DNA from: CAZWTD01 sp964637345
GTDB taxonomy: Bacteria > Patescibacteriota > Patescibacteriia > HK-STAS-PATE-3
Assembly: GCA_964637345.1 (NCBI GenBank)
Contig: CAZWTD010000002.1
Location: 1-64,000, forward strand
Direction of reading: 5' to 3'
Length of the DNA: 64,000 nucleotides
A program made the position numbers and the translations under genes. Positions 17,822 to 26,435 of this stretch are shown here, piece after piece. Within the stretch, counting starts at the first letter, position 1. Every line of letters begins with the position of its first letter. The notes beneath the pieces are model-generated. The model did no database searches, was not told the DNA's origin, and saw only the letters and a program-made list of their open reading frames with translations.

Positions 17822-18642
17822 TTGATCTATTGATCGCAGCACTCTTTGGGGCGGTTCAGGGTATTACCGAGTTTCTTCCAATCTCAAGTTCGGGACACCT
17901 CGTTGTGCTTCATGAACTCTTTCCGAGCTACCTCAATGCCGATCAAGTTGGTTTTGATGTCGCGCTTCACGCCGGAACGCTTTTGGCGCTTATCGTTTTT
18001 TTTCGCCAGGACATCGGTCGATTGCTTCGCGTCGCTGTCGCCTGGCTATTCCGCCGTTCTCGGCCCGAGGATGCGCGCGATCGCGTCATGATTCTCGCGT
18101 TGGCAATTGGAACAATTCCTGCGGCGCTTGTTGGTGCTCTGTTTGAATCTCGTATTGAGTCAACTTTTCGATCCATGGTTTGGGTCGCAGTATGGTTAAT
18201 TGTTGGCGGATTAGCCTTTCTCTTTGTTGAAGCGCTTACCAAAGCACGACGAAATCTTGAAATCCTTCGTTTGCGGGACGCGCTGATTGTGGGAGTAACT
18301 CAGGTGATCGCCTTTTTGCCAGGTATTTCTCGTTCTGGGAGTACAATCATTGCTGGTCGAGCACTCGGCTTCACACATCAGGCCGCTGCCCGTTTTTCTT
18401 TTCTCCTTTCTATTCCAGTTGTGTTTGGGGCTGCCGTGAAAAAAGGCTTTGATCTCGTCGATGCCGGTGTTTCGACCGAGTTAGGCGTTACGATGCTGAT
18501 CGGCGGTCTTTCGGCCGTTGTTGTCGGTCTCTTGGCGCTCCGTTTTCTTATGGGTTTTTTTGCAGCGCATACCTTACGAGGCTTTGCTGTGTATCGTTTT
18601 GTTCTCGCGGCGTTGCTTCTCGTGGTGGCAGCGCTTCGATAA
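17818..18642 (+). CDS. uppP: Undecaprenyl-diphosphatase UppP (BacA)
   Basis: 274 aa, about eight membrane helices. Signatures are GAVQGITEFLPISSSGH (11-27) and FLPGISRSGSTI (about residue 162), both lining the active site. It dephosphorylates undecaprenyl diphosphate for reuse in peptidoglycan synthesis. Its start overlaps the fpg stop (ATGA). A hairpin terminator follows directly. The window therefore contains two unrelated phosphatase families for the same job (with PAP2 at 12099). Confidence 0.95.
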   Translation: MIDLLIAALFGAVQGITEFLPISSSGHLVVLHELFPSYLNADQVGFDVALHAGTLLALIVFFRQDIGRLLRVAVAWLFRRSRPEDARDRVMILALAIGTIPAALVGALFESRIESTFRSMVWVAVWLIVGGLAFLFVEALTKARRNLEILRLRDALIVGVTQVIAFLPGISRSGSTIIAGRALGFTHQAAARFSFLLSIPVVFGAAVKKGFDLVDAGVSTELGVTMLIGGLSAVVVGLLALRFLMGFFAAHTLRGFAVYRFVLAALLLVVAALR

Positions 18643-18644
18643 CA

Positions 18645-18671
18645 AATCACCCCGCGATTGGCGGGGTGATT
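18645..18671. terminator. Bidirectional hairpin terminator after uppP
   Basis: Arms AATCACCCCGC (18645-18655) and GCGGGGTGATT (18661-18671), loop GATTG. It sits between convergent genes ending at 18642 and 18690. Confidence 0.75.
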
Positions 18672-18689
18672 GTGTTGAGAAGTGCCGGA

Positions 18690-19721
18690 CTAGATTGAAT
18701 GTCCGTCTTTTGGGACAAAACGATACGGACGGAACAGCGTCAGGATAAGGAAGCCCACGACGACGATCCAGGGGAACCAGCCGGCGACGCTATCGCAGCG
18801 GGCAAGGAAGTAGAGAACAAAGAGACCCGACGCAAGTAGGAGTGGTACAATCCAAATCCAAAGGTCGGTTTTCGTCTCAATGAGTTTGTAGTACCCATAG
18901 AGGATGAGGAGGCTGCCGATGAGGACGATGAGCCAGCCCCACCATCGGATATCCCAGCAGGATTTCGTGGTTTCGTTTGTGCTGGTCGGTAGAACTTCAG
19001 TATCGGTCCCTAGGACATCGCCGCTGTTCGTATTCGCGTTCGCGTTACTGTTTACTGCCGTGGTGTTTGCGAGAGAGGGGAGCGGGGCGTCGACAGCCGC
19101 AGCCCGAACGCGGACATCCGCGCTACCAGTTACTGATCCAGACTGGGCGATAATACGGCCTTCGCCATCTCGGTTCGCGGTAAAGAGTCCTGTGGCGCTT
19201 ACTGTTCCAATCGATCCTTCAAGTTTCCAGGAGACCACAAGATTCGTGAGGAGGTTGTTCATCCGGTCATAGGCCTTCGCTTCGAATTGGCGCCTCTCGC
19301 CCCGTCCGACAATTTCCGGGAGGGAGTTCGGATTAACGACGATGTGATCAACGGGGCCCGGGCGAACAGTTACGGTTGTGCTAACCGATGCGTTATTGAG
19401 TGTCGCGCGGACCTTCCAGCTTCCGAGTGAGCCGGCTGTGTAGACTGGACCGCTCAGGTTCCCGGTTGGGTCGGTTGTTGTGACTTGAGCCGCCCGAGAG
19501 GCGTCCCAGGTTTCTCCGGTATCCGGGTTTGTTGCGAAAATGGAGAATTCGATGGAAGAGCCAGCGTCGAGCGTTACCGTTGTCGGCGACAGCTTGAGAG
19601 TTTGGTCGTCATCTCCAGTTGCGGCATTCGCGGGAATGGCGAGGGCGAGAAGTCCAAGGAAGAGCGCGAAGCTTCCAAGAAGACGAAAGCGCGTGCGGGG
19701 AGCGTGCGGCGTGTGCAGCAT
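18690..19721 (-). CDS. Exported Ig-like protein with C-terminal membrane helices, last gene of the sortase cluster
   Basis: 343 aa. Signal peptide (residues 10-33). One or two bacterial Ig-like (Big) domains in residues 38-210 (…LKLSPTTVTLDAGSSIEFSIFA…, …VDHIVVNPNSLPEIVGRGERRQFEAKAYD…). An Asn-rich linker follows, then the motif SGDVLGTDTEVLPTS, which resembles the pre-sorting motif of its neighbours but lacks a clean LPxTG. It ends with three or four membrane helices, unlike a sortase substrate. Ten bases downstream of the sortase, same operon. It may assist or hold the displayed proteins. Confidence 0.75.
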   Translation of the reverse strand: MLHTPHAPRTRFRLLGSFALFLGLLALAIPANAATGDDDQTLKLSPTTVTLDAGSSIEFSIFATNPDTGETWDASRAAQVTTTDPTGNLSGPVYTAGSLGSWKVRATLNNASVSTTVTVRPGPVDHIVVNPNSLPEIVGRGERRQFEAKAYDRMNNLLTNLVVSWKLEGSIGTVSATGLFTANRDGEGRIIAQSGSVTGSADVRVRAAAVDAPLPSLANTTAVNSNANANTNSGDVLGTDTEVLPTSTNETTKSCWDIRWWGWLIVLIGSLLILYGYYKLIETKTDLWIWIVPLLLASGLFVLYFLARCDSVAGWFPWIVVVGFLILTLFRPYRFVPKDGHSI

Positions 19722-19731
19722 AGTGGTTGAA

Positions 19732-20427
19732 TTACTGTTCAGCGGTTGGCGTAAATGGCCGACCGTCAATGACAAGGCGATGGGAGGTGGAAAACATTGG
19801 TGCGCAAGTGAAGAGCGTCAGTTTTGGCTCCACGCTAGGGTTGAGTATTTCGGTTTGGTCGGGCGTAACAAGTCGCGTTTCCGCAATTTCGAAGTCGTAC
19901 TCTTTCATCACTCCGTCCGTTTTCCAGTAGACAATGATCATGTCGCCCGCAGAAAGACGGTCGGCGAGAGCTAAGGTATTTGGTCCGGCGAGGTATTGAA
20001 AGCGATGGACTGTGAGTACGGTATTACCTCCGCGATCTGGAGTTGAGGTGTTCGGAAGGCGCCAAGAGCCCCGGAAGAGCGAGTCCTCATTCTCTCCTTC
20101 AACGATCGGCATGTCAACACCAATCCTGGGAATAACGAGGCGGTTCTCTTTCGGAAGCGCCGATCCGATTTTTGGCAGCCGGCCGCTCGGGGCAGTTGTT
20201 GTTGAAGGGAGTTGGGTGAAATAGGGGAATTCCGGTTCTGGCTTCAGCAGCTCGTATCGAAGGATAGGAAGGAAGGGATAAAGGAGGACAAGAACTCCGA
20301 GGACAATGAGGCCGCTTGCTGCAAGTTTGATTGGATGAATACGAAAGCGGGGCCCTGGTCGGGCTGGGGCATTTTTTATCGCGGTGTCTTCGGTCTCCCC
20401 CAAGGCCGGACGCTGATCGTTCGGCAT
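19732..20427 (-). CDS. Sortase (class D/E-like transpeptidase)
   Basis: 231 aa. N-terminal membrane helix at residues 36-56. The catalytic domain has H141 in NTVLTVHRF, C208 in KLTLFTCAP (TLxTC), and R217 in TSHRLVI, the complete His-Cys-Arg triad. The LTLFTCAP context is closer to class D/E than to class A. It sits inside a cluster of surface proteins with LPETG or LPASG tails, 3 nt from the 20431 gene, so those are the likely substrates. The acceptor in the envelope is unknown. Confidence 0.92.
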   Translation of the reverse strand: MPNDQRPALGETEDTAIKNAPARPGPRFRIHPIKLAASGLIVLGVLVLLYPFLPILRYELLKPEPEFPYFTQLPSTTTAPSGRLPKIGSALPKENRLVIPRIGVDMPIVEGENEDSLFRGSWRLPNTSTPDRGGNTVLTVHRFQYLAGPNTLALADRLSAGDMIIVYWKTDGVMKEYDFEIAETRLVTPDQTEILNPSVEPKLTLFTCAPMFSTSHRLVIDGRPFTPTAEQ

Positions 20428-20430
20428 AAC

Positions 20431-21354
20431 TTAGGCGCTGGGGTGTTTCGAAAAAGGATAAAATGCGAACGTGGAGATTCCCGCAGTCAAAAGGATTGTC
20501 GCGAATACCACGAGGAGCCAGTCGAAAAATGTGATGCCGCTTGCGGGCAGTTCAGTCGAGGCCCCAAGAACCTGGCCCTGCCGCGCGGCAATCGTGATCT
20601 CTGTGCTCGCGGAGAGGGGAGTCGTTTGAGAGGCTGAGAGTCCAACCGAAATATTACGCGTGCCTGTTGTTGCGCTTGGATCAATTCGGAGATCAACAAT
20701 GCGAGTTATCGTTTCTCCTGCGTGAAGTGTTGGAATCGTGATCGGCGCGATGGTAGTAAGGCCCTCGTTGGGATCTATGGTTAGGATCAAATCGCGAGCA
20801 GCGTCAGTTCCCGAATTTGCGATGGACATTGTAAGTGGGGCGCTCGATCCGGCGACGAGAGTATCTCGAGTGATCGATAGTGTCAGCGCGAGCTTCGGGG
20901 AAGATAGCGTTGAAATGACGAGGCTTGTCGCAATAGCTTCGTTTTGATCAGAGTCCAGGGTAGCCTGAATCGTCAATGCGAGATCATTTTCAATTGTTTC
21001 ATTAGCCTGAATACTGAACTGCGTTGTGTGGTTTCCAAGAGCTAGCGCTGGGAAGGACCAACGGGCACTTCGTTCAGAGCTTGCAACAACGCCAGGCTCA
21101 TCGACAGCAACTATGCGAAGCCCTGTGGGAACCTTGAGTTGGAGTCGGGCGTCGGTAAGCGCATAGTCGGCTACGGAGTATGTGAGGGTAACGCGTTGTA
21201 TCGCCCCGGCGTCTATTTCTCCCTCACCGTCAATAGAAAGAGTAACCGCGGACACTGTTGTTGTCTTCGGTCGCTCAATCATTTGCGCCGACGCACACGA
21301 GGACCAGGTCGCGAGGAGTGTGCAGCAGGTAAAGAGGGTGATGAGCCGGCGCAT
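20431..21354 (-). CDS. Sortase-anchored surface protein with two CARDB/DUF11-like domains
   Basis: 307 aa. Signal peptide in residues 1-24. The two beta-sandwich repeats are residues 35-150 and 150-262 (second: PKLALTLSITRDTLVAGSSAPLTMSIANSG). The C-terminus is QGQVLGASTELPASGITFFDW, then a hydrophobic helix and a short basic tail: a sorting signal of LPASG type. It lies between the large DUF11 protein and the sortase (gaps of 8 and 3 nt). Probably a smaller stalk or accessory component of the same surface structure. Confidence 0.8.
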   Translation of the reverse strand: MRRLITLFTCCTLLATWSSCASAQMIERPKTTTVSAVTLSIDGEGEIDAGAIQRVTLTYSVADYALTDARLQLKVPTGLRIVAVDEPGVVASSERSARWSFPALALGNHTTQFSIQANETIENDLALTIQATLDSDQNEAIATSLVISTLSSPKLALTLSITRDTLVAGSSAPLTMSIANSGTDAARDLILTIDPNEGLTTIAPITIPTLHAGETITRIVDLRIDPSATTGTRNISVGLSASQTTPLSASTEITIAARQGQVLGASTELPASGITFFDWLLVVFATILLTAGISTFAFYPFSKHPSA

Positions 21355-21362
21355 CGGAGTAT

Positions 21363-23714
21363 TTACTCAAGAAGACGAGATCGGCGAAGGAGAGAGGCGC
21401 CGGCGACAAGGAAGCTTAGGCCAAGCAGCGCGAGGAGCGCATCGAGGGCCCCAGGTCCCGTTTCCGGAAGCGTGTCTTCCGCCCCAAGCACTTGCCCATT
21501 TGTTGCAGGTGTTTCATCGTCGTTCGTGTCTTCTGCGCCGAGAACTGAGCCCACAACAACGGCGACGCGCGCGGTCGAAGAAAGAGGATCAAGTCCATCC
21601 GCGCTCACGCGGGCAATATTGTCATAAGTGCCTGCGCTCGCTGAGGGGGCAACCTTCGCCTCGTAGGTCGTTGTAATACTTTCTCCGGCCGGGATCGTAC
21701 CAAGCATTTTCGCCATCGTTGTTGAATCTGAGTCGGAGAAAGTGAAGGAGGTCGGTAGGGTATCGGTCAGAACAACATTCGTCGCAGCGTCAGATCCCGA
21801 GTTTTTTACTTTGACGGTGTAGGTGACGACTGAACCCGGATGTGCTGATTCCCGATTCGCCGTTTTTTCAATTGTGAGCTTGGGTGAAGATGTAAGTGTC
21901 ACGTCGGCGCTCGCCTCGAACGAATCAACGCCCTTGGCCCGGACATTTGCGGTATTGATAACAATCGTATTGTCCTGAACAGTTGCGTCAACCTGTGTTG
22001 TCACTGAGAGTACGTACGAGTTTGGGGAAAGTGTTCCGAGGGACCACGTCACTGTCCGCGTCGCAGCGTCATAACTCGAACCGGAGCTTGCTTCAACAAA
22101 GGTGAGGTGTTCCGGGAGGGGATCGGAAACAATCACGTCTTCGGCATTTGCGTCGCTTACATTGAGCGTTAGGAAGTAGGTGATTGTTCCGCCAGCGGCT
22201 TGAATAGAGGCATTCGCTGATTTTTCAAGAGTGAGCTTTGGCGTAAGTGTTGGATCTCCTTCGTTTTCGCCACTCGCTTGGTAGTTTCCGAAGTTGAGGT
22301 TAGCAATTGTCTCTCCGAAGCCAAGCGAAATCGGGCCATGCATGGCGCTCGGCGTTCCCGGAAAGCTCTGGGTCCAGTCCGGCTGCATGACTTCTCGGAC
22401 GAAGTAGGTTCCTGCGTAGGCCGGGGAGAAGGCATATGATCCGTCAACGGCTGTATGAGTTGTAGCGATTACCGTCGGGCTCCCGGTGAGGTTTCCGCCA
22501 TTGCTGAAGGGGATGCCGAAACAGGCTAGGTCAAGGCGACTAATCACTCCGTCATGGTTCAAGTCAACGTTGGGGTTGAAGTTTTGGAACCCTTGCGTCC
22601 AGGCGACGAAATCTGACAGGTCAATGATGTCGTTATCGTAGTAGTCGTATTCGTTGATATCTTGAGAGCAGGTCGTCAGAAGCTCGACAGTCCAGTGTTC
22701 GATGCCGTTTTCCTGGTTGTCCCAGTTGGTATTCTCATTTTCATCATTCCACTTGCCGCCGGAAATGGATCCCTGGCAGAGACCGAAGAAATGTTCAGTC
22801 GTCGCCGTTGAGCGGTTGTCATCCAGGTTTCGTTCAGGGTAGGGGACGTCCTGACTCGACGGAACTGGAGCAGGAAGAACTTGCTCAATGTCGGCGGTGT
22901 TCACGAGTCGTTCGCAGGTTAGAACCGACGCGTCAATTGTTACCGTAAGCGAAATAGATCCAGTTTCGCCGATATCGAGCATTGGAATCGTCCAGGTCGC
23001 TACTCCGTTATTTACAGAGTCGGGGGTAGGCGTGGACGAGGCGATCGTTGCGCCGTGAGGAAGGACGTCATTCAGAACAACGTTGTAGGCCGGCCAGTTT
23101 CCTGTGTTTGCATAATTGATAACATAGGTAATCCCCGTAAGTTTTTCCCCGTTCTCGGCAATTTTTTTATCAACTTGGAGATCAGGGTTTTTCGGGCAGA
23201 AACGTTGGGTTGTTGAAGTGGTATCTTCGACAATGCCGTCGTCCTCCGGAGTTGAAGCGGGTCCGACGCCACGAATATTGGCGGTATTCGTCACGGAAAC
23301 GCATTCGGTCAGGGCGCCGAAGTCGAACGATGTGTCGAGGGAGACCGTCCCGTCGGTGTGCCCCGGGAGCGTGCCGATATTCCAGCTCACTGAATGAGAA
23401 ACCGGATCGTAGGTTCCGCCATTCGAGGCGCTCATAAAACTAGACGTGGTGGGGAGCTTATCGGTGATGACGACATTGAAAAGCGTTATCCCTCCAGCGT
23501 TTTTGTACGATAAGACATACCCGGTGTCATTTGCTGGGTTGACGCTTTTTATAAGCTCCAGTGGGGAGGTGCCGGGGATAGCCGGTTCAGACGGAAGTAC
23601 GGCCGCGGTCGTCAGGAGCGGCTGAGCGAGCAATCCAAAAAGAGTCGATACTGAAAGAATGAAGCGAGCGAGTCGCTGCCCCTTTCTCCAGTTTGATGCA
23701 TATGATGGGTTCAT
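21363..23714 (-). CDS. Large sortase-anchored adhesin-like protein: DUF11 repeats, SdrD B-like and dockerin-like parts
   Basis: 783 aa. Signal peptide (about residues 15-40). Two DUF11-type domains follow (…DTGYVLSYKNAGG…, …VDKKIAENGEKLTGITYVINYANTG…), then an SdrD B-like segment starting GSISGGKWNDENEN. Inside that is a dockerin-like calcium motif pair: DNDIIDLSDFV and DLNHDGVISRLDL. Two more DUF11 repeats follow (PKLTLEKSANAS…, PKLTIEKTANRES…). The tail holds a duplicated VLGAEDT and ends LPETGPG, a hydrophobic helix and RRSR. The start is fixed by GAGGAGGT 4 nt before the ATG. It may also have its own promoter in the 140-bp gap upstream (minus-strand TTGTGG, 18 bp, TATGAT). Confidence 0.85.
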   Translation of the reverse strand: MNPSYASNWRKGQRLARFILSVSTLFGLLAQPLLTTAAVLPSEPAIPGTSPLELIKSVNPANDTGYVLSYKNAGGITLFNVVITDKLPTTSSFMSASNGGTYDPVSHSVSWNIGTLPGHTDGTVSLDTSFDFGALTECVSVTNTANIRGVGPASTPEDDGIVEDTTSTTQRFCPKNPDLQVDKKIAENGEKLTGITYVINYANTGNWPAYNVVLNDVLPHGATIASSTPTPDSVNNGVATWTIPMLDIGETGSISLTVTIDASVLTCERLVNTADIEQVLPAPVPSSQDVPYPERNLDDNRSTATTEHFFGLCQGSISGGKWNDENENTNWDNQENGIEHWTVELLTTCSQDINEYDYYDNDIIDLSDFVAWTQGFQNFNPNVDLNHDGVISRLDLACFGIPFSNGGNLTGSPTVIATTHTAVDGSYAFSPAYAGTYFVREVMQPDWTQSFPGTPSAMHGPISLGFGETIANLNFGNYQASGENEGDPTLTPKLTLEKSANASIQAAGGTITYFLTLNVSDANAEDVIVSDPLPEHLTFVEASSGSSYDAATRTVTWSLGTLSPNSYVLSVTTQVDATVQDNTIVINTANVRAKGVDSFEASADVTLTSSPKLTIEKTANRESAHPGSVVTYTVKVKNSGSDAATNVVLTDTLPTSFTFSDSDSTTMAKMLGTIPAGESITTTYEAKVAPSASAGTYDNIARVSADGLDPLSSTARVAVVVGSVLGAEDTNDDETPATNGQVLGAEDTLPETGPGALDALLALLGLSFLVAGASLLRRSRLLE

Positions 23715-23854
23715 GAGTACCTCCTCGTAAGTATTGAACGAATGAATCACGCGAAAATGTCTTTCACCGACGTTTTTAGGGTGAAAAGGAGCATCTCTAG
23801 CGTGTCAGGCATCATAGCATAGCCCTTGGTTTCGCCACAAACAGCCGTATTCTG

Positions 23855-26062
23855 TCAATCGAGTTCAGGAATCCGACGTCGGAAGAGCGTAACACCCAGT
23901 AACAGGCTCGTGAGTCCGAATGCGAGAATGCCATACTCGATTGGACTGGCTCCGGTTTCGGTCAGCGCTCCGAGCACTTGTCCGCGTTGGACAGTAATCG
24001 CTGCAGTGGCGGTCAATTGGGCAACATTATCTCCAACCACGCGTGCCGTGTTGATGAGTTGGCCGGCAGCGGCCGAGGCGCTCACGCGGACAGCGACGTG
24101 AATAATTCGTTCGTGGCCGGGGAGCAAATCCCCGAGCCTCCAGGTTGCCGTGCTTCCAGAGTAGTCAACAAAGGAGAGGCCGGCCGGAACTTCGTCGGTT
24201 AGCCGGAGGTTATACGCCGGGGCCAGTCCGTCGTTCCTGACGCTAAGGGTGTAGGTGACAACGCCCCCAATCGGAACAGTTGAGCGGTCGGCGACTTTTG
24301 TCAGAGTGAGCTTTGGACTTGGCGTATTCGTTGGAATCACCAAACTTGAGACCTCAACCGTTGCTTTTGCATTCCGCGTTGGATGGTTTGAAGAGCTAAC
24401 CGTAGCCACATTCTGATAACTTCCTGCTTTTGTGTCAGTCTTCACGACGACTGCATAGGTAAGGGTCCGGCTCGTTTCAGCTTTGAGCGTGCCAATCGGG
24501 AAGGAGCGATCAGTCGCTCCATTGTCGAGATAAACGAAGCCGGTCGGCAGAACATCCGAGACGACAACCTGAAGCGCGTCGCCGCTTCCCGTGTTTGAAA
24601 CGACAATGGTGTAGAGGATTGTTTCACCGGGCTTCACCGAGTCTTTGTCAGCAGATTTCACGATCGTGAGTTTCGGTGCGCCGCCTACCGTCAGCGATGC
24701 TGATGCACTCACCGGCTGTGCGTTGTCAGCCGAGAGCGTCGCGGTGTTATTGAGTTTTGCGCCAGGTTGCGTTCCAGCAGCGACTCGCGTCTGGACAGTC
24801 ACGCTACCGCTGTCGCCTGGTTGGGCGCTTCCGAGCGTCCAGTTGATTTCGCGCGTTGGCGCGTTGTATGCGCCGCCGTTGCTCGCGCTGACAAAAGTGA
24901 GGCCCTCGGGCAGAGGATCGCGCAAGAGTAGTCCGTTGACTGCCTCGGTTCCGCTGACTGACCACGCGAGCGTGTAGGTGACAAGCTCGTTCGGAAGCGC
25001 AAGCGTCGGCGCTACCTCTTTAGTGAGGTGGAGCATCGCCAAGCTCGTGACAGTTGTGCTCGCGGAAGCCTGAACAGGTTTTAGCTCACTGGCCGAGAGG
25101 GTCGCGGTATTGGTAATCACTGTCCCGTTCGCGAGAGGGGAGATAATCTCTGCTGTCCACTGGACGCTGCCGTGGGCCCCGGGAGCTTGGTTACCCAAAT
25201 TCCAGCGAAGTTCGTTCAGGTTGGGATCGTACACGCCGCCTTGTGAGATTGTTGCAAAGATGAGATTGGCTGGAATTGGGTCGGTAAGAACCAGGTCGTA
25301 TGCCGGACCGCTTCCGCTGACATTCCACGCAAGGGTATAGGTTAGCGTTGTTCCTGGAGCGGCAATTTCCGCGCTCACGGTTTTTTCTAGACCGATAGAA
25401 GGGATGCTTTCAATAGTTGTCGTTGCCGAATCAGACACTGGGTCAAGCCGGTCAGCGTCAATTGTTGCGGTATTTGTAATGACTGTCCCATTGCCGACCA
25501 GAGTATTGATCGTCCCGGTCCAGGTGAGCATCCCGTGTGCGCCGGATGCTTGGGTTCCGAGCGTCCAGGTAATGGTTGCAGTCCCAGAATCGTAGATCCC
25601 GCCGTTTTCGGCTTGCACGAAGCTCAGCTCTGTTGGAACGGGGTCTGTTACGACAACATTCGTGGCAGTTCCGTTTCCGCCAATGGACCAGTGAAGGGTG
25701 TACGTGAGCAAGTCGCCAGGATGTGCAAGGCTAAGGTCGACCTGTTTGTCGAGGTTGATTGTTGGGTGATTGGCTGGACTTGGGAGCGGAGCGGACGCAG
25801 TTGCTGGGGGTTCCGGCGACGTTTCAGGCTCTTCCGATTGGGTGGTTGATGGTTCCGTAGTTGAATTCGACCGTAGAGCGGGAGTGAGGTTATCCGCGAA
25901 GACGGCGGTCTCGGATTCTGGAATAGCCGCCTCTGTTGCTTCGAGGGTTTTTCCATACGCGAACCCAGGAAGGCAGGCTTGAAGAACAAGACTGACAAGT
26001 GCAATCACGGCCATTTTTCGACCGAAGCGCTGGCGGGAACGGAACACAGAGAAGTTCGGCAT
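23855..26062 (-). CDS. Large surface protein with five DUF11 repeats and a sorting-signal-like tail
   Basis: 735 aa. Signal peptide in residues 15-42, then a Pro/Thr/Ser-rich stretch (about 50-100). Five DUF11 repeats follow, each opening with a K-V/S-A-D-like strand and YTL or YTI (e.g. LDKQVDLSLAHPGDLLTYTL, LTKEVAPTLALPNELVTYTL, IVKSADKDSVKPGETILYTI). The C-terminus is RGQVLGALTETGASPIEYG, a hydrophobic helix and RRRIPELD; the LP of LPxTG is missing (TETGAS). First gene of the cluster. Starts at 26062 (MPNFSV…) or possibly 26014. A long structured leader precedes it. Confidence 0.83.
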   Translation of the reverse strand: MPNFSVFRSRQRFGRKMAVIALVSLVLQACLPGFAYGKTLEATEAAIPESETAVFADNLTPALRSNSTTEPSTTQSEEPETSPEPPATASAPLPSPANHPTINLDKQVDLSLAHPGDLLTYTLHWSIGGNGTATNVVVTDPVPTELSFVQAENGGIYDSGTATITWTLGTQASGAHGMLTWTGTINTLVGNGTVITNTATIDADRLDPVSDSATTTIESIPSIGLEKTVSAEIAAPGTTLTYTLAWNVSGSGPAYDLVLTDPIPANLIFATISQGGVYDPNLNELRWNLGNQAPGAHGSVQWTAEIISPLANGTVITNTATLSASELKPVQASASTTVTSLAMLHLTKEVAPTLALPNELVTYTLAWSVSGTEAVNGLLLRDPLPEGLTFVSASNGGAYNAPTREINWTLGSAQPGDSGSVTVQTRVAAGTQPGAKLNNTATLSADNAQPVSASASLTVGGAPKLTIVKSADKDSVKPGETILYTIVVSNTGSGDALQVVVSDVLPTGFVYLDNGATDRSFPIGTLKAETSRTLTYAVVVKTDTKAGSYQNVATVSSSNHPTRNAKATVEVSSLVIPTNTPSPKLTLTKVADRSTVPIGGVVTYTLSVRNDGLAPAYNLRLTDEVPAGLSFVDYSGSTATWRLGDLLPGHERIIHVAVRVSASAAAGQLINTARVVGDNVAQLTATAAITVQRGQVLGALTETGASPIEYGILAFGLTSLLLGVTLFRRRIPELD

Positions 26063-26300
26063 GGGTGCTCGAAGGTTAATCAAGATGATAATGAAAAAGC
26101 CAACGAAAGAGGACAAGAAAAAACGAAGAGACAGAAACTCCGTTTTGTTCGCTTTCGTTGGCTTTTCCCCGTCCTCCGCGGGTTTTTCAAGAAAGAACAA
26201 GTGCGAAAATGTGCGCGATCCCTCCGAAGGTGCGATGAATGTTTTGGGTGTTCTTTTCACAGGAAACCTTAGCAATCACTTTCGTTTGTGTCAACGTTAG
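26063..26300 (-). promoter_or_regulatory. Structured 5' leader and promoters of the sortase cluster
   Basis: Two TTGACA elements read leftward. One is at 26326-26321 with TGCTAA at 18 bp. The other is at 26294-26289 with TAAGGT at 17 bp. The leader contains a perfect 15-bp inverted repeat (26095-26109 and 26152-26166) with a 42-nt loop, in which a second pair (26120-26125 / 26141-26146) nests. The second transcribed arm ends CTTTTT, so the hairpin looks like an attenuator about 30 nt before the start codon. Confidence 0.5.
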
Positions 26301-26380
26301 CACAACATACTTTTCGTCCCTGTCAAGATAAAAAGCAAAGAGGGGAATCCGAGATTCTTCGTTGGAAAAATGAAGTTTGC

Positions 26381-26386
26381 TATACT
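26381..26386 (+). promoter_or_regulatory. Extended -10 of manC
   Basis: TGC-TATACT with TTCGTT at 26358-26363 (17-bp spacing). Leader of about 43 nt before the ATG at 26436. Confidence 0.55.
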
Positions 26387-26435
26387 ATTTAGGCACTCGA
26401 CATACTCGAAGGACCATTCTTGAATCCGGAATCGT

